Positions 1 to 7,365 of a DNA stretch of 51,838 nucleotides are shown piece after piece; position 1 is the stretch's first letter; each line of letters starts with the position of its first letter. The stretch is from Schoenoplectus triqueter (Eukaryota; Streptophyta; Magnoliopsida; Poales; Cyperaceae), in assembly GCA_964058805.1 (NCBI GenBank), contig CAXKVV010001037.1, forward strand, positions 1 to 51,838, written 5' to 3'. Both the position numbers and the translations under genes were made by a program. Below the pieces are notes generated by a model. The model was not told where the DNA came from. It ran no database searches and saw only the letters and a list, made by a program, of their open reading frames with translations.

Positions 1-602
1 ATAGGGCCGTCGTGATGAATCTCGAGCCGACCTGTACCAAATGGATCTCTGGTGGAAGCCAGACCCGTAGGGCGAGTGTGGACCCGATCGGTGAAATAGG
101 CGATCCAATGTCTGAACGGAACTCCGGGATGCCCCCTCCGTAGATGATAATAAATCTCATAAGTCCTCTGTAAAGAAGGCGGGAATCGAGTGAGGTCTCC
201 CGAGTCAGCAGGTGAGACCATGAACTCGTCATAGAAATGGCCGAAGATCGGCAGCCCGGTCAACTGCTGTATCTCTAGGAGAGTCGGAGTCAGCTCCCGA
301 TCGTCAATGAACAAAGTGTTGGTGGAATAGTTCCACCTCTCACAAAAGGCCCGTAGCCAGGGTGTGTCGATATGATAATGAAACATCGACAAGAAAACCG
401 AGTCATATATCCCGGCTCGCCTGAGCAGAGTCCCCTCCCGCATGAGCGCATACCGGGTCCACTCTAGCTGATATCCATGGCACTCTAAGGGAGTGATGAA
501 AGGGGCAGTGGTCCATCTGTGAGCCTCCCCATCGATAATCTCCTTGCCCAGGAGATGTGTCAAAGGGGCTGTAGAAGCAACGCCTAAGGGCTGAAGGGGC
601 AT
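1..602 (-). CDS. Partial plant mobile domain (PMD, aminotransferase-like) protein of a retroelement; C-terminus beyond window
   Basis: Seen: an open minus-strand frame with no stop from the Met codon at 602-600 to the window edge (200 codons); the C-terminal part lies outside. The translation is clearly protein-like. Around residues 81-127 it reads PWLRAFCERWNYSTNTLF, then an acidic turn, ELTPTLLEIQQLTGLPIFG and HFYDEF. Known: a Trp-rich 'ERW...T.TF', then 'E.T.TL.....LTGLP..G', is the hallmark of the PMD family (Pfam PF10536), which includes Arabidopsis MAIN/MAIL1 and many transposon-borne relatives. PMD extra ORFs, some antisense, are known in Tat-lineage Ty3/gypsy elements. Start: the frame stays open upstream to 881 without another Met, and homology-like composition already begins near 720. 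The true start may therefore be upstream or reached by splicing; a polypyrimidine-AG acceptor-like site ends at 764. Inference: an antisense accessory ORF next to the 3' LTR. Its molecular function is not known to me. Confidence 0.8.
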   Translation of the reverse strand, partial: MPLQPLGVASTAPLTHLLGKEIIDGEAHRWTTAPFITPLECHGYQLEWTRYALMREGTLLRRAGIYDSVFLSMFHYHIDTPWLRAFCERWNYSTNTLFIDDRELTPTLLEIQQLTGLPIFGHFYDEFMVSPADSGDLTRFPPSLQRTYEIYYHLRRGHPGVPFRHWIAYFTDRVHTRPTGLASTRDPFGTGRLEIHHDGP

Positions 603-878
603 GATGTCATGAGGCTGATCATCCCTGAAGAATAAACCGCCGCCTCGCGGGTAGACAGGAGTCGCTCGGATGGCTGAGATGAGAGGAGTCCAATCGCTAG
701 GATCCTCGTAGAAAGAATGATAATGACTCAAGGGGCGACGCGGAATGGCGTTATGAGATAAAACTACAATACCCGAAGAAGAGAAGACGTCATGAGAAAT
801 GAAATGAAGAATAATAAGGAATAATGCACCAAGACAAGCCTTTCGAGCGTTCAAGACTCGTCTTGGTGGGTGACTCTT
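603..878 (-). other. Upstream open frame of the PMD ORF and end of the element internal region
   Basis: The minus-strand PMD frame continues open through this stretch to a stop at 884-882, just inside the LTR. From about 720 down to 603 the translation is still protein-like (HYHSFYEDPSDWTPLISA). Above about 764 it becomes hydrophobic and low in complexity. A minus-strand pyrimidine run ending in GTAG at 764 could be a 3' splice site, which would make 763 the first base of an exon (inference). The last 20 bases before the LTR are not the purine-rich tract expected next to a 3' LTR. Confidence 0.45.
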
Positions 879-885
879 TGTTTAC

Positions 886-903
886 CCTTGAAAAGTTTCA
901 AGG
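886..903. repeat. Perfect palindrome near the LTR 5' end
   Basis: CCTTGAAA-AG-TTTCAAGG lies 7 bp inside the LTR. It is conserved in the third copy and partly degraded in the inner copy. A role in terminus recognition is only a guess. Confidence 0.7.
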
Positions 904-945
904 ATGAATGGATGAATAAATGAAATAAATTGATGATAAAATCAT

Positions 946-969
946 AAGAAAGGGGAAGAAGAGAGAGAG
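946..969 (+). other. 24-nt purine tract inside the LTR start
   Basis: An uninterrupted purine run (AAGAAAGGGG then AAGAAGAGAGAGAG) starts 67 bp into the LTR. It is kept in the inner copy (6992-7015) and the right copy (49780-49803). It resembles a polypurine tract but lies inside the LTR rather than in front of it. It may simply be promoter-proximal low-complexity sequence. Confidence 0.5.
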
Positions 970-1065
970 CAGTGGAAAGGTGGCCCACTGATCAGGAGAG
1001 GTCGCTGCCTAACCCCGGAACAAATCCATTAGTCCCACAATGGAATGCTGGGCGCAAGTGGAGAG

Positions 1066-1073
1066 TATAAATA
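1066..1073 (+). promoter_or_regulatory. TATA box 1 of the outer LTR
   Basis: TATAAATA followed by CCCC, in a module shared by the three LTRs (7113-7120 and 49901-49908). It lies 31-38 bp ahead of a long inverted repeat, so a transcript starting about 30 bp downstream would begin at the hairpin. Not experimentally supported. Confidence 0.6.
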
Positions 1074-1102
1074 CCCCGCTATTCTCTATCCACTCAGCAT
1101 GT

Positions 1103-1150
1103 GTGACACCCAAGAAGATCGAGGGAGAGAGGAGACCTCTTGGGTGTCAC
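1103..1150 (+). promoter_or_regulatory. Inverted repeat (hairpin) just downstream of TATA 1
   Basis: Perfect 13-bp arms, GTGACACCCAAGA (1103-1115) and TCTTGGGTGTCAC (1138-1150), with a 22-nt purine-rich loop. The core is conserved at 7151-7196 and 49939-49984. Confidence 0.8.
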
Positions 1151-1175
1151 CATGTGATTTTATCTTTTCTGACAA

Positions 1176-1186
1176 GTGGGACCCAC
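1176..1186. promoter_or_regulatory. TCP-type palindrome GTGGGACCCAC
   Basis: An 11-bp palindrome matching the consensus bound by plant TCP factors (GTGGGNCCCAC, established), set in a longer TGACAAGTGGG context. Further perfect sites in this LTR lie at 1424-1434, 2372-2382, 2404-2414 and 2988-2998. Confidence 0.55.
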
Positions 1187-1312
1187 ACGGCAGTCCCTTA
1201 TGAGCAGCTCCAATGACATGGACCTAGCCTATTTTTGTTAAGAAAGCTAACCAACCCGGAACAGAGGTTAAGCATTAATCCCACAATGAAATAATATAGT
1301 GAAAGACGAGGA

Positions 1313-1320
1313 TATAAATA
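1313..1320 (+). promoter_or_regulatory. TATA box 2 of the outer LTR (duplicated module)
   Basis: A second TATAAATA-CCCC, 247 bp after the first. It is preceded by a diverged copy of the same upstream sequence (CCGGAACA...ATTARTCCCACAA) and followed by its own hairpin. Equivalents are at 7358-7365 and 50146-50153. Confidence 0.6.
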
Positions 1321-1347
1321 CCCCACCACCTCCTACTCATTCGAGGT

Positions 1348-1398
1348 GGCTGACCCTCGGGAGATTTAGGAGAGAGAAAATCTCTTGATGGGTCAGCC
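1348..1398 (+). promoter_or_regulatory. Hairpin downstream of TATA 2
   Basis: Outer arms GGCTGACCC (1348-1356) and GGGTCAGCC (1390-1398); inner arms GAGATTT (1361-1367) and AAATCTC (1378-1384). It is paralogous to the hairpin after TATA 1, but with different, still complementary arms. Conserved at 7393-7443 and 50181-50231. Confidence 0.8.
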
Positions 1399-1423
1399 AT
1401 TTGATTACATTTTTATCTGACAA

Positions 1424-1434
1424 GTGGGACCCAC
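1424..1434. promoter_or_regulatory. TCP-type palindrome GTGGGACCCAC (second module)
   Basis: Same motif and TGACAAGTGGG context as at 1176, downstream of the second hairpin. Confidence 0.5.
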
Positions 1435-1686
1435 CTGGCAGTCCCTTGTAGATGAATCTAACAACATAGCCTATCTGATGAGTCACCGTGTGACCATTTT
1501 CACTGACAGGTGGGCCCCCACGCCTCAGTGACCTATTGAAGGAGTCAGAATTGAACCCTAGAAATCTGCCTTTGAAGCTAACCCTAGAAAGGAGCTGAAG
1601 CAGTATAATCCCTATACTACATGAAATGATGTCAATGCCAAGCTAGCATTTTGATGCAACTAATCATGAGAAATTCCAAATGTGAT

Positions 1687-1914
1687 TTTGCTTTCAAGGC
1701 TGACCTGGTGCCAAAGCTGCGAGCAACCACCTAACCATGCTTTGATTTGTGTCAACTACTGATAAGTAGTCAGTTCTTTGACCAAGTCACCCTCATGTTA
1801 AGGGATTGAAAGTCAATTTCACAAGACTGATCAGGTGCCAAAGCTGGGAGCAACCACCTGATCAAGTCTAGATTTGTATTAATTGCTGATAAGTAGTCAG
1901 CATTTGATCAAATC
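1687..1914 (+). repeat. Diverged tandem duplication carrying two covarying hairpins
   Basis: Two units of roughly 125 bp share the order GGTGCCAAAGCTG, GATTTG, a hairpin with loop TAAGTAG, then CAA(G/A)TC. Hairpin 1: ACTGA (1758-1762), loop, TCAGT (1770-1774), with a lower GATTTG/CAAGTC pairing. Hairpin 2: GCTGA (1885-1889), the same loop, TCAGC (1897-1901), lower GATTTG (1871-1876) with CAAATC (1909-1914). The top pair changes from A-T to G-C while the loop is invariant. The second unit also holds TGATCAGGT (1828-1836) with ACCTGATCA (1856-1864). The same hairpins recur at 7803-7819, 7930-7946, 50591-50607 and 50718-50734. Confidence 0.75.
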
Positions 1915-2334
1915 AAGCCCTAATGGATATCAATATAAGTCTAATTGGTATTTAGTTAGGGTGGTTTCTGCAAGAGAGAGGTAATTGGCAGAGACATTGA
2001 GCTACCATTGAAATCAGGGATTAATTCATAAAGGATAATAGGGTTTTATGAATAAAAGAATTTTTAATCCAGAGAAGGAGGGGTAAAAATGGAATTAAAA
2101 ATTACAGGGATGATCATCATGATTTTAGGGATTTTTGGTGAAATTTTCATGATTTTTGGATAAGTGGAGCTATTAAAATAAATTCAGGGAAAATAAAGGC
2201 AGAATAAATGAATTAATCAAAGGCTGAGATTTGATCAGAGCAATCCTGGGTGCAAATTGGGGATAACAGCAGATCTGGGTACAAACTGGGTACAAGAAAC
2301 ACAGGAGGTATAAAATAATCGAAGAGAGAGGGTG
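1915..2334 (+). other. LTR sequence without recognisable gene
   Basis: AT-rich sequence with several near-repeats of GGGATTTTTGG and ATGATCATCATGATTT. It is highly similar to 7960-8370 and 50750-51165. The small ORFs here are conserved only because the DNA is. Confidence 0.6.
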
Positions 2335-2371
2335 TGCCACGTGGCAGCCTCTCATTGGGCCATGTCAGCAA

Positions 2372-2382
2372 GTGGGCCCCAC
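2372..2382. promoter_or_regulatory. TCP-type palindrome GTGGGCCCCAC
   Basis: A perfect GTGGGNCCCAC palindrome in the gap of the 42-bp palindrome array. Another lies at 2404-2414 after TGACAG. Confidence 0.5.
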
Positions 2383-2403
2383 CCAGGTATGAGTCACTGA
2401 CAG

Positions 2404-2414
2404 GTGGGCCCCAC
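2404..2414. promoter_or_regulatory. TCP-type palindrome GTGGGCCCCAC
   Basis: Second perfect site within 32 bp of the previous one, in TGACAGGTGGG context. Confidence 0.5.
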
Positions 2415-2687
2415 CTTAGTGCCACGTGGCAGACAGCCAGTGGGCCACCTCACCACCCTAGTGCCACATGGCACCACACCAGAGGTCCACTTAACCCAAC
2501 CCTGTGCCACATGGCACAGCCAGAGGAGGCCATCTCACTACCCCAGTGCCACATGGCTCTACACCACAGGGCCACTTCACCCTCCCAGTGCCACATGGCA
2601 ACACCATGGCATCACACCTCAACACTCCAAGTGCCATATGGCAGCTAACCATTGGTGCCACATCACAGGGGACTAAGCCACATGGCA

Positions 2688-3837
2688 CTATACTACAGAG
2701 CCACCTCAGCATACTATAACAGATGATTAATAGATTGATTAAACAAGTGGACCTATCAGAGTGTGCCAAGTCAGATTGATTAAATCTAAGCAAGGGGTTA
2801 ACTAATCCACAGCTGAACTAATGGGCCGAGATTCATATACTTACATGTGGGGCCCATTTGTCAGGTTTATGAATGTATAGCTCACACAGACAATCATGCA
2901 CCAAGCCTATGCACAGATCTAATCAGAGATTTAAATCAAAAGAAAGAAGCGGTGTGTACCTGGCTCACTCGTGTTGCCTCTCTGACTGTGGGTCCCACCT
3001 AGCTGTGGACTCTGTGCGCCGAGCGCGCCCTCCTCTTTCTCTTCTCCTTCTCCCCTCCCTCTCTTCTTCCTTCTTCTCGACGAGGCAGAAGGCGCCATTA
3101 GAGGTGATCAAGCTCTCCAAAGCTCGCAACTCCAATTCCTTTCACCCAGAGTTAGCCTATACATGGGAGAGTATGTGCAATTGATCAGAATTGAAAAACA
3201 ACAAGTGAATAAGGTGATTGAGAGAGATGAATACCTCGGGTGATTAATGAAGCACTTCTATTCTTGCTTCAAAATTGAAAATTGATGATGCAGACCCCTT
3301 CCATTCACTTAGGCGACGCTGTGTATGAAGAAAGGAACAGCAATTAGGGGATGAATTGAAGTAATTGAGAAGAAGTGGTGAAGTCGGGCAAATGGAGAAA
3401 ACTTGAAACCTTGCACTCTCAGCTTGAATTGGCAATGCTTGTAGCTTCCCTGTACTTACACGATGCTGTTTAAGTGATGGAGATTATCAATTGGATAGTG
3501 GAGATATGTCTTTGATCAAAGCTCACAATCGGGTGATAAAGCTTTGAATTTTGGAGATAAACTACAATGGCAGAGGATGAATGAATGCTCTAGATACATT
3601 GGAATGAGTATATATAGTATGTTTAGATGCTCTAGAAGGTTCTAGCAACAGATAAGAAGGGGAGTCAAACATGGTCAACAGTGAAAGGCTTAAGCTTTGG
3701 ATTCTTTGAATAGGGGCCCACATCGCAACAGAAGCACTAACAGAATTGAAGAACCATACCCATGAGCCAAGGAAGTCCAATTGTTGGTGTATGAGTGGTG
3801 TACAGTTCTGATTCCTTGGTGCACCATCCCAATTGCC
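2688..3837 (+). other. Central variable block of the outer LTR, upstream of TATA 3
   Basis: No gene is seen. It contains another GTGGGTCCCAC palindrome (2988-2998) and a 51-nt pyrimidine tract (3028-3078), which reads as a purine tract on the other strand. It corresponds in order to 8790-9986 of the inner LTR, which has its own pyrimidine tract (9143-9165), but little primary sequence is shared beyond short islands such as GGCGCCAT and AGGCGAC. Confidence 0.6.
2988..2998. promoter_or_regulatory. TCP-type palindrome GTGGGTCCCAC
   Basis: Perfect GTGGGNCCCAC site 30 bp ahead of the pyrimidine tract. Confidence 0.5.
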
Positions 3838-3845
3838 TATATAAA
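3838..3845 (+). promoter_or_regulatory. TATA box 3, candidate main LTR promoter
   Basis: TATATAAA preceded by GCC. It is followed by an A/C- and purine-rich leader-like stretch, a GA repeat and a splice-donor-like site. The inner LTR keeps the same order (TATATAAA at 9987-9994, also after GCC), although the surrounding 2.9 kb has diverged heavily. That argues for conserved function on the plus strand. Confidence 0.6.
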
Positions 3846-3931
3846 ACATCTGATCCATGGAGAACAAACAACACACACATACAGAAGATAGGAGACAGAG
3901 AGAAGATACTATAGAGATTGCATATAGAATC

Positions 3932-3950
3932 TAGAGAGAGAGAGAGAGCA
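3932..3950 (+). repeat. GA dinucleotide run in the putative leader
   Basis: A short (AG)n run about 90 bp after TATA 3; the inner LTR has a counterpart near 10038-10062. Such GA stretches are common in plant 5' leaders. Confidence 0.6.
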
Positions 3951-3982
3951 AGAGAGGAACAAAAATCAAGAGAAGCTTAGCA

Positions 3983-4458
3983 GAATTGATTGATCTCGGT
4001 TTTAACTTGAGAACTCAATTCCTTTGCTTCAATTGCTTGTCTGAAGGTAAGCTCTACACTCTATTACTTGCTAATTGAGAGTCAGTGAGTTTAATTTTTG
4101 AAGATTGAAGCTTTAGAGATGTAATCGCCACTGGAAATCAGTATTTCACTGTACTGTCTTTGAATTTCTTCGAATTTCAACTATTTCTTCATGATTTTCT
4201 TCTTTATTTCATGCATTGCAAGTTTATATAGTATAAATCTTTCATTTCTTTCAATGAATTTTGCTCAAAGATTGATGAATGAGGCTGTTAAATCGATTGA
4301 TCTCAGTTCAACTTGAGAACTCGGTAACAGTTGAGTTCATTGATCAATTCTTGATTCTTGAGTGAGAATTACCTTGATCCCTGTTAGTACTATATGCATT
4401 AGGGTCTGTGGAGTCCTTTAAAGTCGATTGATCTCAGATATAATCTTGAGAACTCGAC
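3983..4458 (+). repeat. Three dispersed hairpins with conserved internal loop and covarying outer stem
   Basis: All share (outer arm)-TTGA-TCTC-loop-GAGA-AC-(outer arm). Hairpin 1 (3983-4021): GAATTGA with TCAATTC. Hairpin 2 (4292-4325): ATCGA with TCGGT (one G-T). Hairpin 3 (4423-4458): GTCGA with TCGAC. The inner TCTC/GAGA stem and the TTGA/AC internal loop stay constant. The outer stem and apical loop change, with pairing kept. Confidence 0.7.
4047..4048 (+). promoter_or_regulatory. Candidate 5' splice site in the LTR leader
   Basis: GAAG|GTAAGC fits the plant donor consensus, about 200 nt after TATA 3. The inner LTR has ACAAG|GTAAAT at 10198-10199, at the same relative place. It suggests a spliced leader; the acceptor is not identified. 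Confidence 0.4.
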
Positions 4459-5089
4459 TGATTTGAAGTTTTAATACTGTTATCGCGTTCCGTTTCTGAA
4501 ATTGAGTTTTAGATTGAGAATTAGGGAAGATCATAAGCATAAGCATGTGTGTCATAGTTTAGATGAGTGTTATAAAGAGTATTAAGCATGATAATGCCAA
4601 TGTTGATCAATGAATAATAAGAATTTGAGGAAAATTGCGATCGGTACCGACAGCTCCTATTGCATTTCAACAACCATACCGAATAGTAGAATCACAGACC
4701 AATTTGAATCGCTCTAGTCATGCTAGAAGGTATTTTCATGTATATACCATGCTAATTGAGTAATTAATTGATGGAAAACATGATCAATTGCTTTGAATTT
4801 AGAGAATGTAACACTCGGTACCGACTGGTACCAAATTGATTCATCTGGTATGGGTATACAACACGATTTACCGTATAGATTGTTGATCAGACACCACGGA
4901 ATGATTCCTTATAACAAGGCGATGCTAGGGAAGTCGCCTGATCGGAGGAAGATGGCCGCAATCGCCGGCGACGTCGTTAGCGTGAATCTTGAAGAAGCTG
5001 TTGACTGGAGAGTCAGATAATCGCAGCGGCACGGATATTAACGCGCGTGTGTGAATCTTGAAAAGATCGAACGTGTGAAATAAAGCGCT
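4459..5089 (+). other. LTR stretch with CGGTACCG palindromes, no supported gene
   Basis: Contains TCGGTACCGA at 4641-4650 and 4815-4824, and TGGTACCA at 4826-4833. The inner LTR has TCGGTACCGA at 10886-10895. A conserved island (GGCGATGCTAGG) lies at 4918-4929, also near 10988. The 75-codon open frame at 4793-5020 is not preserved in the inner copy, so I do not call a gene. Confidence 0.55.
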
Positions 5090-6420
5090 GTATTAAATAA
5101 AGATGTGGATATGAATCTGGGCCGTCCATCTAATACAAATTAATCTCAAAGCAAATCTGACGGCCCAAATAAGAATGGAGTTAAATAAAAGATAGGCGCT
5201 GATCTTGATACAGATTTGGCGGCCCAGATTAAGCCCATTAATTAAATAATAACAGAATAGTAATAATATAGAGTAAATAAATGATTTGAAAATGCTATTG
5301 AACTCCAAATTGATTCAAATTTGTTTCTAAAATTTTATTATTTTTCATACTATTTTCCTATACAATAATATTCCAGTTTTAAAAATACAATCATGATAAA
5401 ACAATTTAAAAGCAAAAAACATTACCTATATTGATATGTTTGACCTAGCTTTGACTTGTCATTTTAAATACTATAAAAATTCCAAAAATACAAATAAAAA
5501 TCATAAATAATAACTAGATATATTTTACTGATTTTTCAAGTGATTTTCCATGAAATAATAATGATGATAGTAATATGTTATAATAAAAATGAGATTAGCT
5601 ATATTCTTTGATAAATAAAAAAATATATAATAATAGATATTATATTGATATTTTCTGTAAAAAAAAGAATACTAGAAATAAATAGCACAAAATATACAAA
5701 AATATACTACTATGGTAATAAATGGTAAAATACATTTTCTTTCATAATAAAGAATGATAATATAGTTTTATAATATGAATTGTATTTCTTTTGTTATTTC
5801 TATACAAATATACAATAAAAATATTTTTGATGAATAAAATGTAATAAAAATAATAATTGTAATAAAAACATAATGAATTTCATCTCTTATGACTATTTTC
5901 AAATAATAATAAAAAAATCTTATATTTTTCTATGGATAATAAATAGAAATAATAAAAATAGATATAATGAATAGTATAATAAATAAAATAGAATATTAGT
6001 AATGATTTCTTTTAGCTATTATAAATATAAAAAAAAATATAATAAAAAAAATAATAAAAGAAAATAATAATAATAAAAAATATAATAGTAGTAAAATAGT
6101 ATAACTAACCATCTTTTGATTTTGTAAATAATTCTTACATAATGAATAGTATTACAATATAATAGAATATAATAACAAAATCCTATTACTTTAGCTATTA
6201 TAAGCATTTTTTGAAAATATAAATAAAAACATAGCTATCTTACTTTCTATCATTTTTGTAAATGATTTTCTACAAAATAAATAGGGATTAGAAATAATAA
6301 AAATAAAAAAAATTCTATTATTTTAGCCATTATAAAAATCCCAAAAATATTAATAGCTACCCCTTCTCCTATTATTTTTGTAAATAATTTTCTACATAGA
6401 CAAATAGGGTTTAAGAAATA
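5090..6420. other. AT-rich block of the outer LTR
   Basis: Almost entirely A/T with many AATAA and TATAAT runs and no gene. Strongly similar to 11190-12495 in the inner LTR, unlike the central block before it. Confidence 0.7.
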
Positions 6421-6508
6421 AAAATAATAATAATAAAAATAATAATAGTAATATAATAATTGTAATAATAATAATAATAATAATAGTAATAATAATAATA
6501 ATAATAAA
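6421..6508. repeat. (AAT)n-type microsatellite
   Basis: Imperfect AAT trinucleotide repeat with interspersed AGT. It is also present in the inner LTR at 12498-12568, with a different length and interruption pattern. Confidence 0.85.
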
Positions 6509-6639
6509 TGCATCTTTATAATAATGGAAGATATTATAATAGACTTTGTGCATTTTAGAAATAAATAAATATGCTCACATAAGGAGTGTAGAGCCACGTA
6601 GGAATATTTGCACACATGATATGACATTTAGAATGATTA

Positions 6640-6900
6640 GTCAAGACGAGAGCACCTTGACGGAAGATAACTAAGATTGCAATGACAACATGAAAAGATG
6701 CGTTGAGACAGGAACATCTTGACGTGAGATGATTAAGGCTTTGATAGCAACAGGAGAAGATACGTCGAGACAAGAACATCTCGACACCTGATGAAGAATA
6801 ATAAGATACGTTGAGACAAGAACATCTTGACGTGAGATGAATAAGGCTTCAATAGCAACATAAAGGAGTATGTCGAGACAAGAACATCTTGGCGCTTAAT
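6640..6900. repeat. Tandem repeats of about 46-64 bp with GAGACAAGAACATCT hairpins (outer LTR)
   Basis: Five units centre on (GT)CGAGA-CAAGAACA-TCT(C/T)GAC. The loop is mostly invariant and the arms stay pairable, e.g. GTCGAGA with TCTCGAC at 6764-6785, and CGTTGAGA with TCTTGACG (two G-T pairs) near 6810-6833. Between hairpins lies a spacer like AAGGCTTCGATAGCAAC. It ends at the GATAC insertion site. Confidence 0.75.
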
Positions 6901-6919
6901 GAAGAATAATCAGAGCTAC

Positions 6920-6924
6920 GATAC
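6920..6924. repeat. Left target-site duplication GATAC of the nested solo LTR
   Basis: GATAC immediately precedes the TG of the inner LTR and belongs to the outer LTR (AGCTACGATAC context). Confidence 0.92.
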
Positions 6925-7112
6925 TGTTTACCCTTAAAAAAATTTCAAGGATGAGTAGATGAATAAATGAAATAAATTGATGATAAATCATAAGAAAGGG
7001 GGAGAAGAAAGAGAGCAGTGGAAAGGTGGCCCACTGATCAGGAAAGGCCGCTGCATAACCCCGGAACAAATCCATTAGTCCCACAATGGAATGCTGAGCG
7101 CAAAGTGAAGAG

Positions 7113-7120
7113 TATAAATA
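7113..7120 (+). promoter_or_regulatory. TATA box 1 of the inner LTR
   Basis: TATAAATACCCC, with the following hairpin TGACACCCAAGA (7151-7162) and TCTTGGGTGTCA (7185-7196). Confidence 0.6.
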
Positions 7121-7357
7121 CCCCGCTATTCTCTATCCACTCAGCATGTGTGACACCCAAGAAGATCGAGGGAGAGAGGAGACCTCTTGGGTGTCACCAT
7201 GTGATTTTATCTTTTCTGACAAGTGGGACCCACATGGCAATCCCTTATGAGCAGCTCCAATGACATGGACCTAGCCTATTTTGTTAAGAAAGCTAATTAA
7301 CCCGGAACAGAGGTTAAGCATTAATCCCACAAGGAAATCCTAAATATGGAGCAAGGA

Positions 7358-7365
7358 TATAAATA
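7358..7365 (+). promoter_or_regulatory. TATA box 2 of the inner LTR
   Basis: TATAAATACCC 245 bp after TATA 1, followed by hairpin arms GGCTGACCC (7393-7401) and GGGTCAGCC (7435-7443). Confidence 0.6.

Larger units (their letters stand above)
2335..2687. repeat. Phased array of 12-bp palindromes, about 42.5-bp period (minisatellite or regulatory cluster)
   Basis: Eight TGCCA-NN-TGGCA-type sites start at 2335, 2420, 2462, 2505, 2547, 2589, 2632 and 2676. Spacings are 85, 42, 43, 42, 42, 43 and 44, so one position is skipped and is occupied by the GTGGGCCCCAC palindrome (2372-2382). The first two are perfect G-box palindromes (TGCCACGTGGCA); most others have CACATG, and one is TGCCATATGGCA. About 42 bp is four helical turns, so the sites would face the same side of the DNA. 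Known: CACGTG and CACATG are cores for plant bHLH/bZIP factors. It also produces spurious open frames with a 14-residue period. Confidence 0.75.

Noticed and set aside
874..878. CTCTT as target duplication of the outer LTR (making it a solo LTR)
   Set aside because: The sequence after the LTR end is AAGTT, so there is no match. The outer LTR is more likely one end of a full element.
2334..2793. Open frames of 70-104 codons on both strands in the palindrome cluster, also at 51167-51602
   Set aside because: They come from the 42-bp repeat (14-residue periodicity) in several frames at once. They are shared between copies only because the DNA is, and are absent from the inner LTR.
4793..5020. 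75-codon open frame in the outer LTR leader
   Set aside because: Not conserved in the inner LTR, where only a short island (GGCGATGCTAGG) remains. No domain recognised.
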